Origin: Oscillospiraceae bacterium | Lineage (GTDB): Bacteria; Bacillota_A; Clostridia; Oscillospirales; Ruminococcaceae | Reading direction: 5' to 3' | Assembly: GCA_018109965.1 (NCBI GenBank) | Contig: JAGBFE010000164.1 | Coordinates: forward strand, 1 to 15,250 | DNA: 15,250 nucleotides | Part shown: positions 1-7,373 of the stretch, piece after piece | Numbering within the stretch: position 1 is the stretch's first letter | How the letters are laid out: every line of letters begins with the position of its first letter | Program-made: the position numbers and the translations under genes | The notes under the pieces: model-generated | What the model saw: the letters and a program-made list of their open reading frames with translations, nothing else | The model's database searches: none | Told to the model about the DNA's origin: nothing

Positions 1-2
1 AC

Positions 3-1052
3 CGCCTGTTTGCTGACATTGTGGGTGCCGAGGATGCAATCTGCCGTCACAACTTTATGTCGGGCACACATACCCTTACAGTTGCGCTTTTTGGTGTGCT
101 GAGAGCAGGGGATACACTTATGTGTGCAACAGGCAAACCATATGACACACTGCTTGGTGTTATTGGTATTGACGGAAATGATGACAACTTTGGTTCACTC
201 AGAGATTACGGCATCAAATATCAGCAGGTGGATCTGCTTCCAAACAGTGAACCTGACCTTGAAGGTATAAAAGAAATGGCAAAAACCTCCAATGTATGCC
301 ATATTCAGCGCAGCCGTGGTTATTCAACACGCAAGGCTCTGAGCCTTGAACAGATAAAAGCAATCAGTGATGCAGCAAAAGCCGGCAACCCTGATATTAT
401 CATTACAGTTGACAACTGTTATGGTGAATTTACACACACAGAAGAACCATGCACATATGGCGCAGACCTTATCATCGGGTCTCTCATCAAAAATCCTGGC
501 GGCGGCATTGCACCAACAGGCGGCTACATAGCAGGCAGAGCAGACCTTGTTGAAAAATGCGGTCACCGCCTTACAGCACCTGGCACAGGCCGTGAAATCG
601 GCTGCACAATGGATGCACTGCGAAATCTTTATCTTGGTTTGTATTTTGCCCCAATGGTTACAGCAAATGCAATCAAAACAAGCATTTACGCATCCTGCCT
701 TTATGAAAAACTGGGCTTTGTAACAGACCCGCATTATACTGAAGACAGAAACGATATTATCACTTCGATACATGCAGAAAATGCGGAAAATCTGATTGCA
801 ATCTGTCAGGCTATTCAGCATATGAGCCCGATTGACAGCTTTGCCACACCGGAACCAAGCCCGATGCCTGGTTATGACAGTGACATTATTATGGCTTCAG
901 GTTCTTTCACAATGGGTTCTTCCATTGAACTCAGCTGTGATGCACCTGTACGTGCACCATACACAACATTTATGCAGGGCGGCACAACCTTTGATGCTTC
1001 CCGTGCAGCAGTGCTTTATTCCGCACAAAAGGTAAAAGAACTTAATAAGTAA
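3..1052 (+). CDS. Methionine gamma-lyase family ('aluminium resistance') protein, 5'-truncated
   Basis: This is the C-terminal part of a PLP-dependent fold-type I enzyme of the Met_gamma_lyase/'aluminium resistance protein' family. The frame is open from base 3 (RLFADIVGAEDA...), so the start codon lies outside the window; family members are usually a little over 400 residues, so roughly 70-80 residues are missing. Visible family hallmarks are the segment GKPYDTLLGVIG, a VDNCYGEF stretch (the Asp that contacts the PLP pyridine) and SLIKNPGGG, whose Lys (codon 489-491) is the expected Schiff-base lysine. The glycine-rich GGGIAPTGGYIAGR segment follows it. The protein is probably cytoplasmic. 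The family is related to cystathionine/methionine lyases, but the physiological substrate of these 'aluminium resistance' members is not established. The family call is firm; the reaction is inferred. A hairpin terminator directly follows the stop codon. Confidence 0.88.
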   Translation, partial: RLFADIVGAEDAICRHNFMSGTHTLTVALFGVLRAGDTLMCATGKPYDTLLGVIGIDGNDDNFGSLRDYGIKYQQVDLLPNSEPDLEGIKEMAKTSNVCHIQRSRGYSTRKALSLEQIKAISDAAKAGNPDIIITVDNCYGEFTHTEEPCTYGADLIIGSLIKNPGGGIAPTGGYIAGRADLVEKCGHRLTAPGTGREIGCTMDALRNLYLGLYFAPMVTANAIKTSIYASCLYEKLGFVTDPHYTEDRNDIITSIHAENAENLIAICQAIQHMSPIDSFATPEPSPMPGYDSDIIMASGSFTMGSSIELSCDAPVRAPYTTFMQGGTTFDASRAAVLYSAQKVKELNK

Positions 1053-1057
1053 AAAAC

Positions 1058-1094
1058 AAACTCACCGATTGATTAAATCTTTCGGTGAGTTTTT
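1058..1094. terminator. Bidirectional intrinsic terminator
   Basis: Arms AAACTCACCGA (1058-1068) and TCGGTGAGTTT (1082-1092) form an 11-bp stem around a 13-nt loop. On the plus strand the stem runs into a short T tract, ending the Met_gamma_lyase gene. On the minus strand the stem is followed by TTTGTTTTTT, so it can also stop transcripts from the M56 peptidase gene that converges on it (stop at 1152). Confidence 0.8.
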
Positions 1095-1151
1095 AATATG
1101 TAAATTATTACTGTTTTGATATAAATGTATTTACATCAGTTAAAATAAGAT

Positions 1152-2885
1152 TTATCTTGTCGGATTACTGCGGGTGACAAGTCGGTACACTACAACAGTG
1201 TCATTGTTTTTGCTTGTATAATCGCTGTATATCCTTGCATCATCATAGGAAGAAAGTATAGCATATGCCACATCCACACTGTCGTTTGCAAGCAGTGGCT
1301 TTTTGCCGTCGGTTGATACTTCACCATAGGAATATCCTTTGTAGTTATCCTTTGGCAGAATGGCGTACATAGTTACCATAACACCTGTATCAACATATAT
1401 ATCATAAACAGTCAGTTTGTTGCTGTCAAAGGTATATCCTATAGAAAACTGATTATGATGTTTTCTTTCAAAAGGTGCATTATCGTTGGTGTTGGCATAG
1501 GATACAAGTGAGGATGAAATTAGTTCGCCATACTCATAAATATCTTCGTAAAAAGCTATTTCATTCACGTTTTCATCCACTTCAAATACAACATCAGCTT
1601 TTCCTTCAACGGAACTTACCTTTACCCAGCTGTCACTTGTCTGATAACTCATACCTTTTGCAGTAAATGGTATCCAGCCTTTGCCTGTAGTAAGCCACAG
1701 GGTATACGGGTCATCTTCAAACTGAAGCACAGGCATACCGCGGTTTATTTCATCAATATTTTTTGCAGAAAAGTTCTCACTGAAATCAGCAGTGTCAGCT
1801 ATAACAGACGAAATTTCGCCAATATTTTTACTGCCCACAACGCCACCGCTCTGTGCTTTGCCGCTTTGTACATATACTGTTCCGTTATAATATATCTGAC
1901 CGCCCGAATTATCAGGGTTCAGTAAAAGCGTAACGCCAAGTATAGCACAAACTGCAGCTACTGCAACAAAAACTGCAACTTTAGGTTTTCTGTAATTATA
2001 AAGATTTTTTATTCTTCCGCTTGTGTCACCCTCGCCAAAAGCAAGAGGCGCACCTGCAAAAATATGTTTGCCTGTGGATAAATTCAAAAGGGAACGGGAA
2101 TAATCACTGCGTATTTCAAGCCCAAGCTTTGCTATAACGGCTTCATCACAGCTCATTTCCATATCCTTGCACAAAAGGGTGAAAGCAAGCCACACAAAAG
2201 GATTAAACCAATGTATGCTCAAAGCTGCAAAGGCAACAAGCTTTACAATGTGGTCAAAACGTTTTATATGATGCTGTTCGTGTAATATAATATATTTCTG
2301 TTCACTTTCGGCTAATGAAGACGGCAGATATATTTTAGGTTTTACTATTCCAATAACAAAAGGTGACGCTATATGGTCACACAGATAGATATTGTCGGAT
2401 ATTTTTACAGCTTCCTTCAGCCTTTTCCTGAGTTTAAAGAAACTGTAATCTCCATAGATAAACATTGCAGCAATACCAATCAGCCATACGTCTGTGGCAA
2501 AAGCAACAGGTGCTTCCAGAGGGTCTGCACGCAGCTGTTCGTCACCCTGCGGCAAAATGTAGTTTACAATATCACTGACCAATGGGACAGGCAAATCAAC
2601 CTCGGGATATTCTGTATGTACAATATCAACAGGTACATATTCCATTCTGTTTGTTGCATTGCCTGTACTGAATGACGGCATATCCAAAGCATTTAAAACC
2701 GAAAAATCCGACGGTATCGAAATCGGGCACAGCAAACGGAACAGCACAATCAGCCACATTGCATAAAATATAATTTTGGGCATATCTTTAAAAATTTTAC
2801 GCAATACAACAATAACAACCGTTGCTACAGATGCAGTTATGCTCATATTGATAACAGTGGGGAAAAGAGTATAAAATATATTCAT
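1152..2885 (-). CDS. BlaR1/MecR1-type M56 family membrane metallopeptidase
   Basis: The protein has 577 residues. N-terminal hydrophobic segments at about residues 5-30, 37-55 and 127-145 precede a cytoplasm-facing zinc protease domain with HEQHH (HExxH) at 202-206. A downstream EMSCDE motif (243-248) supplies the probable third zinc ligand. A further hydrophobic pair lies around 212-238 and a last membrane segment at about 303-323. The remaining 250 residues form an extracytoplasmic C-terminal domain. Classical BlaR1 ends in a penicillin-binding sensor domain with an active-site serine; I see no SxxK-plus-KTG-like pattern here, so beta-lactam sensing is not supported. The family role is signal-activated inactivation of the partner BlaI repressor. 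The start lies 5 nt after the repressor stop and uses an AGGAGG embedded in the repressor's last codons, implying translational coupling. The family call is firm; the signal is unknown. Confidence 0.88.
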   Translation of the reverse strand: MNIFYTLFPTVINMSITASVATVVIVVLRKIFKDMPKIIFYAMWLIVLFRLLCPISIPSDFSVLNALDMPSFSTGNATNRMEYVPVDIVHTEYPEVDLPVPLVSDIVNYILPQGDEQLRADPLEAPVAFATDVWLIGIAAMFIYGDYSFFKLRKRLKEAVKISDNIYLCDHIASPFVIGIVKPKIYLPSSLAESEQKYIILHEQHHIKRFDHIVKLVAFAALSIHWFNPFVWLAFTLLCKDMEMSCDEAVIAKLGLEIRSDYSRSLLNLSTGKHIFAGAPLAFGEGDTSGRIKNLYNYRKPKVAVFVAVAAVCAILGVTLLLNPDNSGGQIYYNGTVYVQSGKAQSGGVVGSKNIGEISSVIADTADFSENFSAKNIDEINRGMPVLQFEDDPYTLWLTTGKGWIPFTAKGMSYQTSDSWVKVSSVEGKADVVFEVDENVNEIAFYEDIYEYGELISSSLVSYANTNDNAPFERKHHNQFSIGYTFDSNKLTVYDIYVDTGVMVTMYAILPKDNYKGYSYGEVSTDGKKPLLANDSVDVAYAILSSYDDARIYSDYTSKNNDTVVVYRLVTRSNPTR

Positions 2886-2890
2886 AAATT

Positions 2891-3250
2891 TTACCTCCTC
2901 ATATTGTCAATCATATGCTGCAGCTGTTCAATTTCATCATCGGACAGTTTTTTGCGGCTGCTGAAGGCAGCAACAAAAGCAGGCAGAGAGCCGCTGAAGG
3001 TTTCATCAACAAATTTTTCGCTCTGCAATGCATAAAAATCTTTTTTGCTTATTAAAGAACGGACAGTGCCGTTTTCATTTACAAAAATGCCTCGGTCACA
3101 CAGTCTTTTAAGCACTGTATAAGTGGTGGATTTTTTCCATTCCAGCTCTGACGAAGCAAGCTTTGCAAGCTCACTGGATGCCAAAGGCTCGTTGTTCCAT
3201 ATTATGTCGGCAAACCTGCTTTCAATAACACCAAGTTTGTATTCACTCAT
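2891..3250 (-). CDS. BlaI/MecI/CopY-family transcriptional repressor
   Basis: This 119-residue protein is the usual size for the family. An N-terminal winged-helix domain spans about 1-70, with the recognition-helix region STTYTVLKRLCDRG (41-54), which matches the family's conserved T-rich helix. A C-terminal helical dimerisation tail follows (about 75-119). Staphylococcal BlaI is cut by its partner protease before a Phe in the dimerisation domain; the equivalent position here is Ala95-Phe96 (inferred by alignment from memory). The gene is first in an operon with the M56 peptidase. Two TACA-N3-TGTA dyads lie upstream, one inside the promoter, so autorepression is the straightforward reading. 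The start ATG at 3250 is preceded by AGGAG (3258-3262 on the complement). The final codons AGG AGG TAA double as the next gene's ribosome binding site. Confidence 0.92.
   Translation of the reverse strand: MSEYKLGVIESRFADIIWNNEPLASSELAKLASSELEWKKSTTYTVLKRLCDRGIFVNENGTVRSLISKKDFYALQSEKFVDETFSGSLPAFVAAFSSRKKLSDDEIEQLQHMIDNMRR
2894..2899 (-). promoter_or_regulatory. Shine-Dalgarno for the M56 gene, inside the repressor coding end
   Basis: AGGAGG is formed by the last two Arg codons (AGG AGG) of the repressor, directly before its TAA. It lies 8 nt from the M56 ATG at 2885. A ribosome terminating on the repressor would sit on this site, so the two proteins are probably translationally coupled. 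Confidence 0.85.
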
Positions 3251-3264
3251 AAAATCACTCCTGT

Positions 3265-3279
3265 TCTACAATCTGTAGA
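3265..3279. promoter_or_regulatory. BlaI-type operator O1 (leader)
   Basis: The 15-bp dyad TCTACA-ATC-TGTAGA contains the BlaI/MecI core TACA-N3-TGTA. It lies in the untranslated leader of the repressor gene, downstream of the predicted transcription start and just before the ribosome binding site. Its centre is 33 bp from that of the second operator, about three helical turns, so both would face the same side of the DNA. Confidence 0.85.
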
Positions 3280-3295
3280 CCTGTGTTCTGATTTT

Positions 3296-3324
3296 ATTCT
3301 ACATACTGTAGACCGATTTGTCAA
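3296..3324 (-). promoter_or_regulatory. Sigma-A promoter of the blaI-M56 operon
   Basis: Reading the minus strand, TTGACA (3324-3319), a 17-nt spacer and TAGAAT (3301-3296) make a near-consensus vegetative promoter. Transcription should start near 3289, giving a leader of about 40 nt that contains operator O1. Confidence 0.85.
3298..3312. promoter_or_regulatory. BlaI-type operator O2 (core promoter)
   Basis: The dyad TCTACA-TAC-TGTAGA has the same half-sites as O1. It covers part of the -10 hexamer and the downstream half of the -35/-10 spacer of the repressor promoter, so a bound repressor dimer would block RNA polymerase. Confidence 0.87.
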
Positions 3325-3340
3325 TATCCCTGATTAACAA

Positions 3341-3369
3341 TTGTATTTGTATACAAAAAATGATATTCT
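3341..3369 (+). promoter_or_regulatory. Candidate promoter of the GH3 glycosidase gene
   Basis: TTGTAT (3341-3346), a 17-nt spacer and TATTCT (3364-3369) form a plausible but weak promoter ahead of the divergent glycosidase. A perfect 12-bp palindrome TTTGTATACAAA (3346-3357) lies in the spacer and could be an operator. Other AT-rich hexamers nearby (for example TATAAC at 3375-3380) make the exact promoter uncertain. Confidence 0.35.
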
Positions 3370-3400
3370 ATATGTATAACTACAACAAACGGAGGCTGTT

Positions 3401-5869
3401 ATGAAATACTATACAAAAGCTTCATTAAACGGCGAAATATCCCAAAGGGAAAAACAGAATTTTGATGTTGCATACCGTGCAGCGTGCGAAAGCATCGTCC
3501 TGCTTGAAAATGACGGAGCATTGCCGCTTAAAAACAAGACAGTTGCTTTGTTCGGCAACGGTGCAAAACGCACAATAAAAGGCGGTACAGGTTCTGGTGA
3601 GGTTAATGAGCGCCACAGCGTAAGCATCCTTGAAGGTCTGGAAAATGCAGGTTTTACAGTAACAACTCACAGATGGATAAATGATTATGACGAGCTTTAC
3701 ACCGTAAAAGAAAAAGAATTCAATGACGGAAAAGTTAAAAAGTTTTTGAAAAATCCTTCAAAAGCTATGGATTTGCTGGCAGATTTCGGCGGATGTGCAG
3801 CACGCAAAGTGTCGGACAAAGATATAAAGGACAGCAACACAGATACCTGTATTTATGTCATTGCACGTCAGGCGGGGGAAGGTGTTGACCGCCGTGCTCA
3901 AAAGGGTGATTTGTACCTTACCGATGAAGAATATTCTGATATAAAACTTTGTGCCGAAAGCTATGACAATTTTGTTCTGCTTATAAATGCGGGCAGCCAG
4001 ATTGATATGAAATTTTCACAGGAAATCAAAGGTATCAATGCAATTATGTTTATCTGCCAGCTTGGTACAGCAGGGGGCAATGCGGTTGCGGACACATTAA
4101 GCGGCAAAGTCAACCCAAGCGGCAAGCTTGCAGATACCTGGGCAAAAACCTATTCTGACATTCCTTTTTACAACGAATTCAGTTATCTTAACGGCAATCT
4201 TGAAGATGAATATTACAAAGAAGATATATATGTGGGTTACCGCTATTTTGACAGCTTTAATGTTCAGCCTGCATATTGTTTCGGATATGGCAAAAGCTAT
4301 ACAGAGTTTGAAATAATCACCCAAAACGTTTCACTTGACGGCACAAAAGTTACTGCATCTGTAAGTGTAAAAAATATTGGCGATACATACAGCGGTAAAG
4401 AAGTTGTACAGCTTTATATTTCAGCACCAAACGGCAAACTTAACAAGGAATATCAGTCTCTTGCCGCATTTGCAAAAACAAAAATACTTGCTCCGGATGA
4501 AACAGAGCAAATTACCCTGTCATTTGATATTACAAACTTTGCAAGCTATGATGAAGAAAATGCACAGTTTATCCTTGAAAAAGGGGAGTATGCAATAAGA
4601 ATAGGCAACAGCTCCCGCAATACAGCTGTTGCAGCAGTTATAGAACTGGACAAAACTGTTATTGTTTCACAGCATCAGAATGTATGTCCTGTACAGCAAA
4701 AATTTGATACCCTGTCGGCAAACAGAAACAGTACCGAAAAATTTGAAAATACAACAAAACTGCTGCTTAGTGCAGATGCAATCAGTACAAAAACTTTCAG
4801 CTACAAAACACCACCAATCTGTGATGACAAACGTGTGACAGAATTTATGTCACAGCTTTCGGTGGAAGATATGGTGGAAATTGTAGTAGGCATCGGTATG
4901 TTCGGCGGTGAAAAATGTTTTGATATGCCAGGGTCTGTGGGCAATACCACATCAAAGTTCTGGGACAAAGGGCTTGCCAATGTAACACTGTGTGACGGAC
5001 CTGCAGGCTTGAGAATTGCACAGAAATCGGCACTCACCGCAAAAGGCAACACCAAAATGATTGATTTGCCACTTTCTGCTTTCCGTATTATTCCTAAAGC
5101 TATCCAAAAATTTATTCTTGCCGATGAAAGCAAGTCAAAGGTATTGTATCAGTACACAACGGCTTTTCCTGTTTCTGCCGCTTTGGCACAGACTTTTAAC
5201 ACCGATATTGTTTATGAAGCAGGCAATGCTGTGTATCGTGAAATGAAGGAATATGGCTGTGTTTACTGGCTTGCGCCTGCACTTAATATTCACCGCAATC
5301 CGTTGTGCGGACGTAACTTTGAGTATTATTCCGAAGATCCGCTACTCACAGGCGAAATGGCCGCAGCAATGTGTAAAGGTGTCCAGCAGGAGGACGGTTT
5401 TTATGTAACCATCAAGCATTTTGCAGCAAATAATCAGGAGGATAACCGCAAACGTGTATCCAGCAATATAAGTGAAAGAGCTTTGAGAGAAATCTATCTG
5501 CGCGGTTTTGAAAAAGCGGTTATAAAGGGCAACGCAAAAGCAGTAATGACCTCTTATAACAGGCTGAATGGTGTATATACACCAAACAGCTATGACCTGT
5601 GTACAAAAGTTTTACGCAATGAATGGGGATTTGGCGGTGTTGTTATGACCGACTGGTTTTCCACCAGCAAGGACTGTGCTGAAAATGCGTTGTGTATGAA
5701 GGCGGGCAATGACCTGATTATGCCTGGCGGTAAAACAGAAAAGAAAGATATTATTAAAGCTGTCAAAGACAAAACAATTTCAGAACAGAGTGTAAAACGC
5801 TGCTGCGCAAATGTAATCAAATACATTTTTGACAGTCAGATTCAAAAAGAATATATTGACAACAAATAA
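3401..5869 (+). CDS. GH3 family beta-glucosidase-like glycoside hydrolase, permuted domain order
   Basis: The 822-residue protein carries all GH3 domains in an order swapped from the usual one. The region resembling GH3_C comes first (about 28-245, beginning AACESIVLLENDGALPL), then a fibronectin-III-like domain (about 310-405, GKEVVQLYIS). The TIM-barrel catalytic domain comes last (about 475-800). In the barrel I see GRNFEYYSEDP (from 637), KHFAANNQE (from 672) and VVMTDW, where Asp751 is the expected nucleophile. The likely acid/base is in the first domain; Glu160 in GEGVDR is the best candidate (inference). The family removes terminal beta-linked sugars, and permuted members are known among rumen beta-glucosidases. 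There is no signal peptide, so the enzyme is probably cytoplasmic and acts on imported oligosaccharides. The start ATG has GGAGG 5 nt upstream. The exact sugar specificity cannot be read. Confidence 0.9.
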   Translation: MKYYTKASLNGEISQREKQNFDVAYRAACESIVLLENDGALPLKNKTVALFGNGAKRTIKGGTGSGEVNERHSVSILEGLENAGFTVTTHRWINDYDELYTVKEKEFNDGKVKKFLKNPSKAMDLLADFGGCAARKVSDKDIKDSNTDTCIYVIARQAGEGVDRRAQKGDLYLTDEEYSDIKLCAESYDNFVLLINAGSQIDMKFSQEIKGINAIMFICQLGTAGGNAVADTLSGKVNPSGKLADTWAKTYSDIPFYNEFSYLNGNLEDEYYKEDIYVGYRYFDSFNVQPAYCFGYGKSYTEFEIITQNVSLDGTKVTASVSVKNIGDTYSGKEVVQLYISAPNGKLNKEYQSLAAFAKTKILAPDETEQITLSFDITNFASYDEENAQFILEKGEYAIRIGNSSRNTAVAAVIELDKTVIVSQHQNVCPVQQKFDTLSANRNSTEKFENTTKLLLSADAISTKTFSYKTPPICDDKRVTEFMSQLSVEDMVEIVVGIGMFGGEKCFDMPGSVGNTTSKFWDKGLANVTLCDGPAGLRIAQKSALTAKGNTKMIDLPLSAFRIIPKAIQKFILADESKSKVLYQYTTAFPVSAALAQTFNTDIVYEAGNAVYREMKEYGCVYWLAPALNIHRNPLCGRNFEYYSEDPLLTGEMAAAMCKGVQQEDGFYVTIKHFAANNQEDNRKRVSSNISERALREIYLRGFEKAVIKGNAKAVMTSYNRLNGVYTPNSYDLCTKVLRNEWGFGGVVMTDWFSTSKDCAENALCMKAGNDLIMPGGKTEKKDIIKAVKDKTISEQSVKRCCANVIKYIFDSQIQKEYIDNK

Positions 5870-5882
5870 CAACAAATAAATA

Positions 5883-5918
5883 AGCCGACATTTTAAGTAC
5901 AAACTTAAAATGTCGGCT
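5883..5918. terminator. Strong bidirectional terminator between convergent genes
   Basis: Arms AGCCGACATTTTAAGT (5883-5898) and ACTTAAAATGTCGGCT (5903-5918) form a perfect 16-bp stem with an ACAA loop. The plus side is followed by a T-rich run (GTTGTTATATTATTTTTTT). The minus side is followed by TATTTATTTGTTGTTATTTG. It separates the GH3 gene from the convergent methyltransferase gene and can end both transcripts. Confidence 0.85.
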
Positions 5919-5927
5919 GTTGTTATA

Positions 5928-6581
5928 TTATTTTTTTGCCACAAGTATTGTGGTGTTTTCAATGCGTAAAACTTGTTCCACAGCTTTAAACCCGGATTTT
6001 TTCAGCAGCATAATCTGATTTTCAATAGTGCATGGGGTATCATAATGATAAAATTCATCATCTTTTAAACCCTGCTCCTTGCGCATACGGGCAAGTTCGG
6101 CATAATAAAAATCTTCCTCTGTCTGCTCGGTTATCATATAGTCGCATTCAATGTAGCAGCTGTCAGTTTTTAATGCTTTGCAAAGTTTGCTGTAAAGTTC
6201 AATCTTTTTGTCGTGACTGAAATGATGCATTGTCTGAAAAGAAACTGCACAGTCATACTGGCTGTTACCAAAATCAACTTTAAAATAGTCATCACAGATA
6301 AGGTTTAATGCTTTATCGGGGTGTTTGCGTTTGAGTTCATCCAGCATTGCCTGTGTCATATCAATGCCTGTTACAGCTACATTTGGCAGAATTTTAAAAA
6401 TCTCATCAAGCTCAAGGCCAGTGCCGCAGCCCAAATCAAGCAGATTTTTTGTCTGCGGGGGAACAAGGGTTGCCATTTTTTTGTAGCATTCCTCACAGCC
6501 TTCAACATCATTTATCATATGTTCGTCATATCCGACTACACGGGCAGTGAAAAAGTCAGACATCTGTTCAAGTTTTTCCAT
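5928..6581 (-). CDS. Class I SAM-dependent methyltransferase
   Basis: The 217-residue protein has a Rossmann-type methyltransferase fold. Motif I is LLDLGCGTG (47-55), the acidic residue after beta-2 is Asp74 in VTGID, a CDDYF segment (96-100) follows, and post-I/motif IV-like DCAVSFQTMHHF starts near 110. This pattern fits the Methyltransf_25/11 group; the methyl acceptor (small molecule, RNA or protein) cannot be deduced. It is the last gene of the minus-strand run: its start is 15 nt after the tatD stop, with GGAGGT (complement of about 6589-6594) seven bases before the ATG. The terminator at 5883-5918 follows. It is soluble and probably cytoplasmic. Confidence 0.85.
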   Translation of the reverse strand: MEKLEQMSDFFTARVVGYDEHMINDVEGCEECYKKMATLVPPQTKNLLDLGCGTGLELDEIFKILPNVAVTGIDMTQAMLDELKRKHPDKALNLICDDYFKVDFGNSQYDCAVSFQTMHHFSHDKKIELYSKLCKALKTDSCYIECDYMITEQTEEDFYYAELARMRKEQGLKDDEFYHYDTPCTIENQIMLLKKSGFKAVEQVLRIENTTILVAKK

Positions 6582-6596
6582 ACACTACACCTCCAA

Positions 6597-7373
6597 TTAT
6601 TTTATATCAAAAAGTCTTGCCGCGTTTTCGTATGTCTGGGACAGAACTTCTTCTTTGGTTTTTCCAAGTTCATCAGCAATTTTCTGTGCAACCTGATGCA
6701 GCATGGAAGAATCACATCTTTTGCCGCGGAATGGTTCCGGTGCCATATACGGACAGTCGGTTTCGATAAGCAGTTTGTCAAAAGGCACAACCTTCATAGC
6801 TTCAAGTGATTTGCGGGCGTTTTTAAAGGTAACAACACCTGTAAAACCAATATAAAAACCCATTTTTACAAGCTCTCTGCAGCTTTCGGCACTGCCGGAA
6901 AAGCAGTGGATAACACCGCGGATTTTGCCTTTGTATCGTTTTAAAATTTCAAGGGAATCCTGCATTGCCTCACGGATGTGGATAATAACAGGCAAATCAA
7001 GCTTTACTGCAAGGTCAAGCTGACGTACAAAGGCTTCTTTTTGTTTTTCGGGACATACGGCATCATCATAATGATAGTCAAGGCCTATTTCACCGATAGC
7101 TTTGCATTTGGGGTGCAGCGCCATCTTTTCAATTTCTTCAAAATCAGCATCGCAGGTGTCATCTTCTATATCAAGAGGATGTATACCGCTGCAAAAGCAC
7201 ATAAAATCACAGTTTTCGCTTTGGTGTAAAGCTTTTCTGCTTGCCTCAACACTGCTGCCGCAATTCATTACATAACCGACATCATTGTTTTTCAAATGCT
7301 GCAAAAGCTGTTCATAATCTCCGTCAAAAGCCTTGCTGTTATAGTGGCTGTGACTGTCAAATATTTTGTTCAT
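6597..7373 (-). CDS. tatD: TatD family metal-dependent hydrolase / DNase
   Basis: The 258-residue length is typical for TatD/YcfH/YabD. The amidohydrolase-fold metal ligands are all present: DSHSH (His8, His10), GEIGLDY (Glu95), IHIRE (His132), HCFSG (His156) and ETDCP (Asp206). The conserved PYMAPEPFRGKR segment follows. The family acts as cytoplasmic 3'-5' exonuclease/DNase and has been linked to DNA repair and, in some members, deacylation of D-aminoacyl-tRNA analogues. Pairing with metG is common in Firmicutes (metS-yabD in Bacillus). Here a membrane protein gene intervenes and overlaps the tatD start by 17 nt. The start ATG at 7373 has an AAGGAAAG-like site inside the upstream gene, suggesting coupled translation. 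Confidence 0.93.
   Translation of the reverse strand: MNKIFDSHSHYNSKAFDGDYEQLLQHLKNNDVGYVMNCGSSVEASRKALHQSENCDFMCFCSGIHPLDIEDDTCDADFEEIEKMALHPKCKAIGEIGLDYHYDDAVCPEKQKEAFVRQLDLAVKLDLPVIIHIREAMQDSLEILKRYKGKIRGVIHCFSGSAESCRELVKMGFYIGFTGVVTFKNARKSLEAMKVVPFDKLLIETDCPYMAPEPFRGKRCDSSMLHQVAQKIADELGKTKEEVLSQTYENAARLFDIK

Noticed and set aside
1098..1136. Inverted repeat ATGTAAAT/ATTTACAT between the first two genes
   Set aside because: Eight A-T-rich pairs around a 23-nt loop, next to a better terminator; expected by chance in AT-rich spacer.
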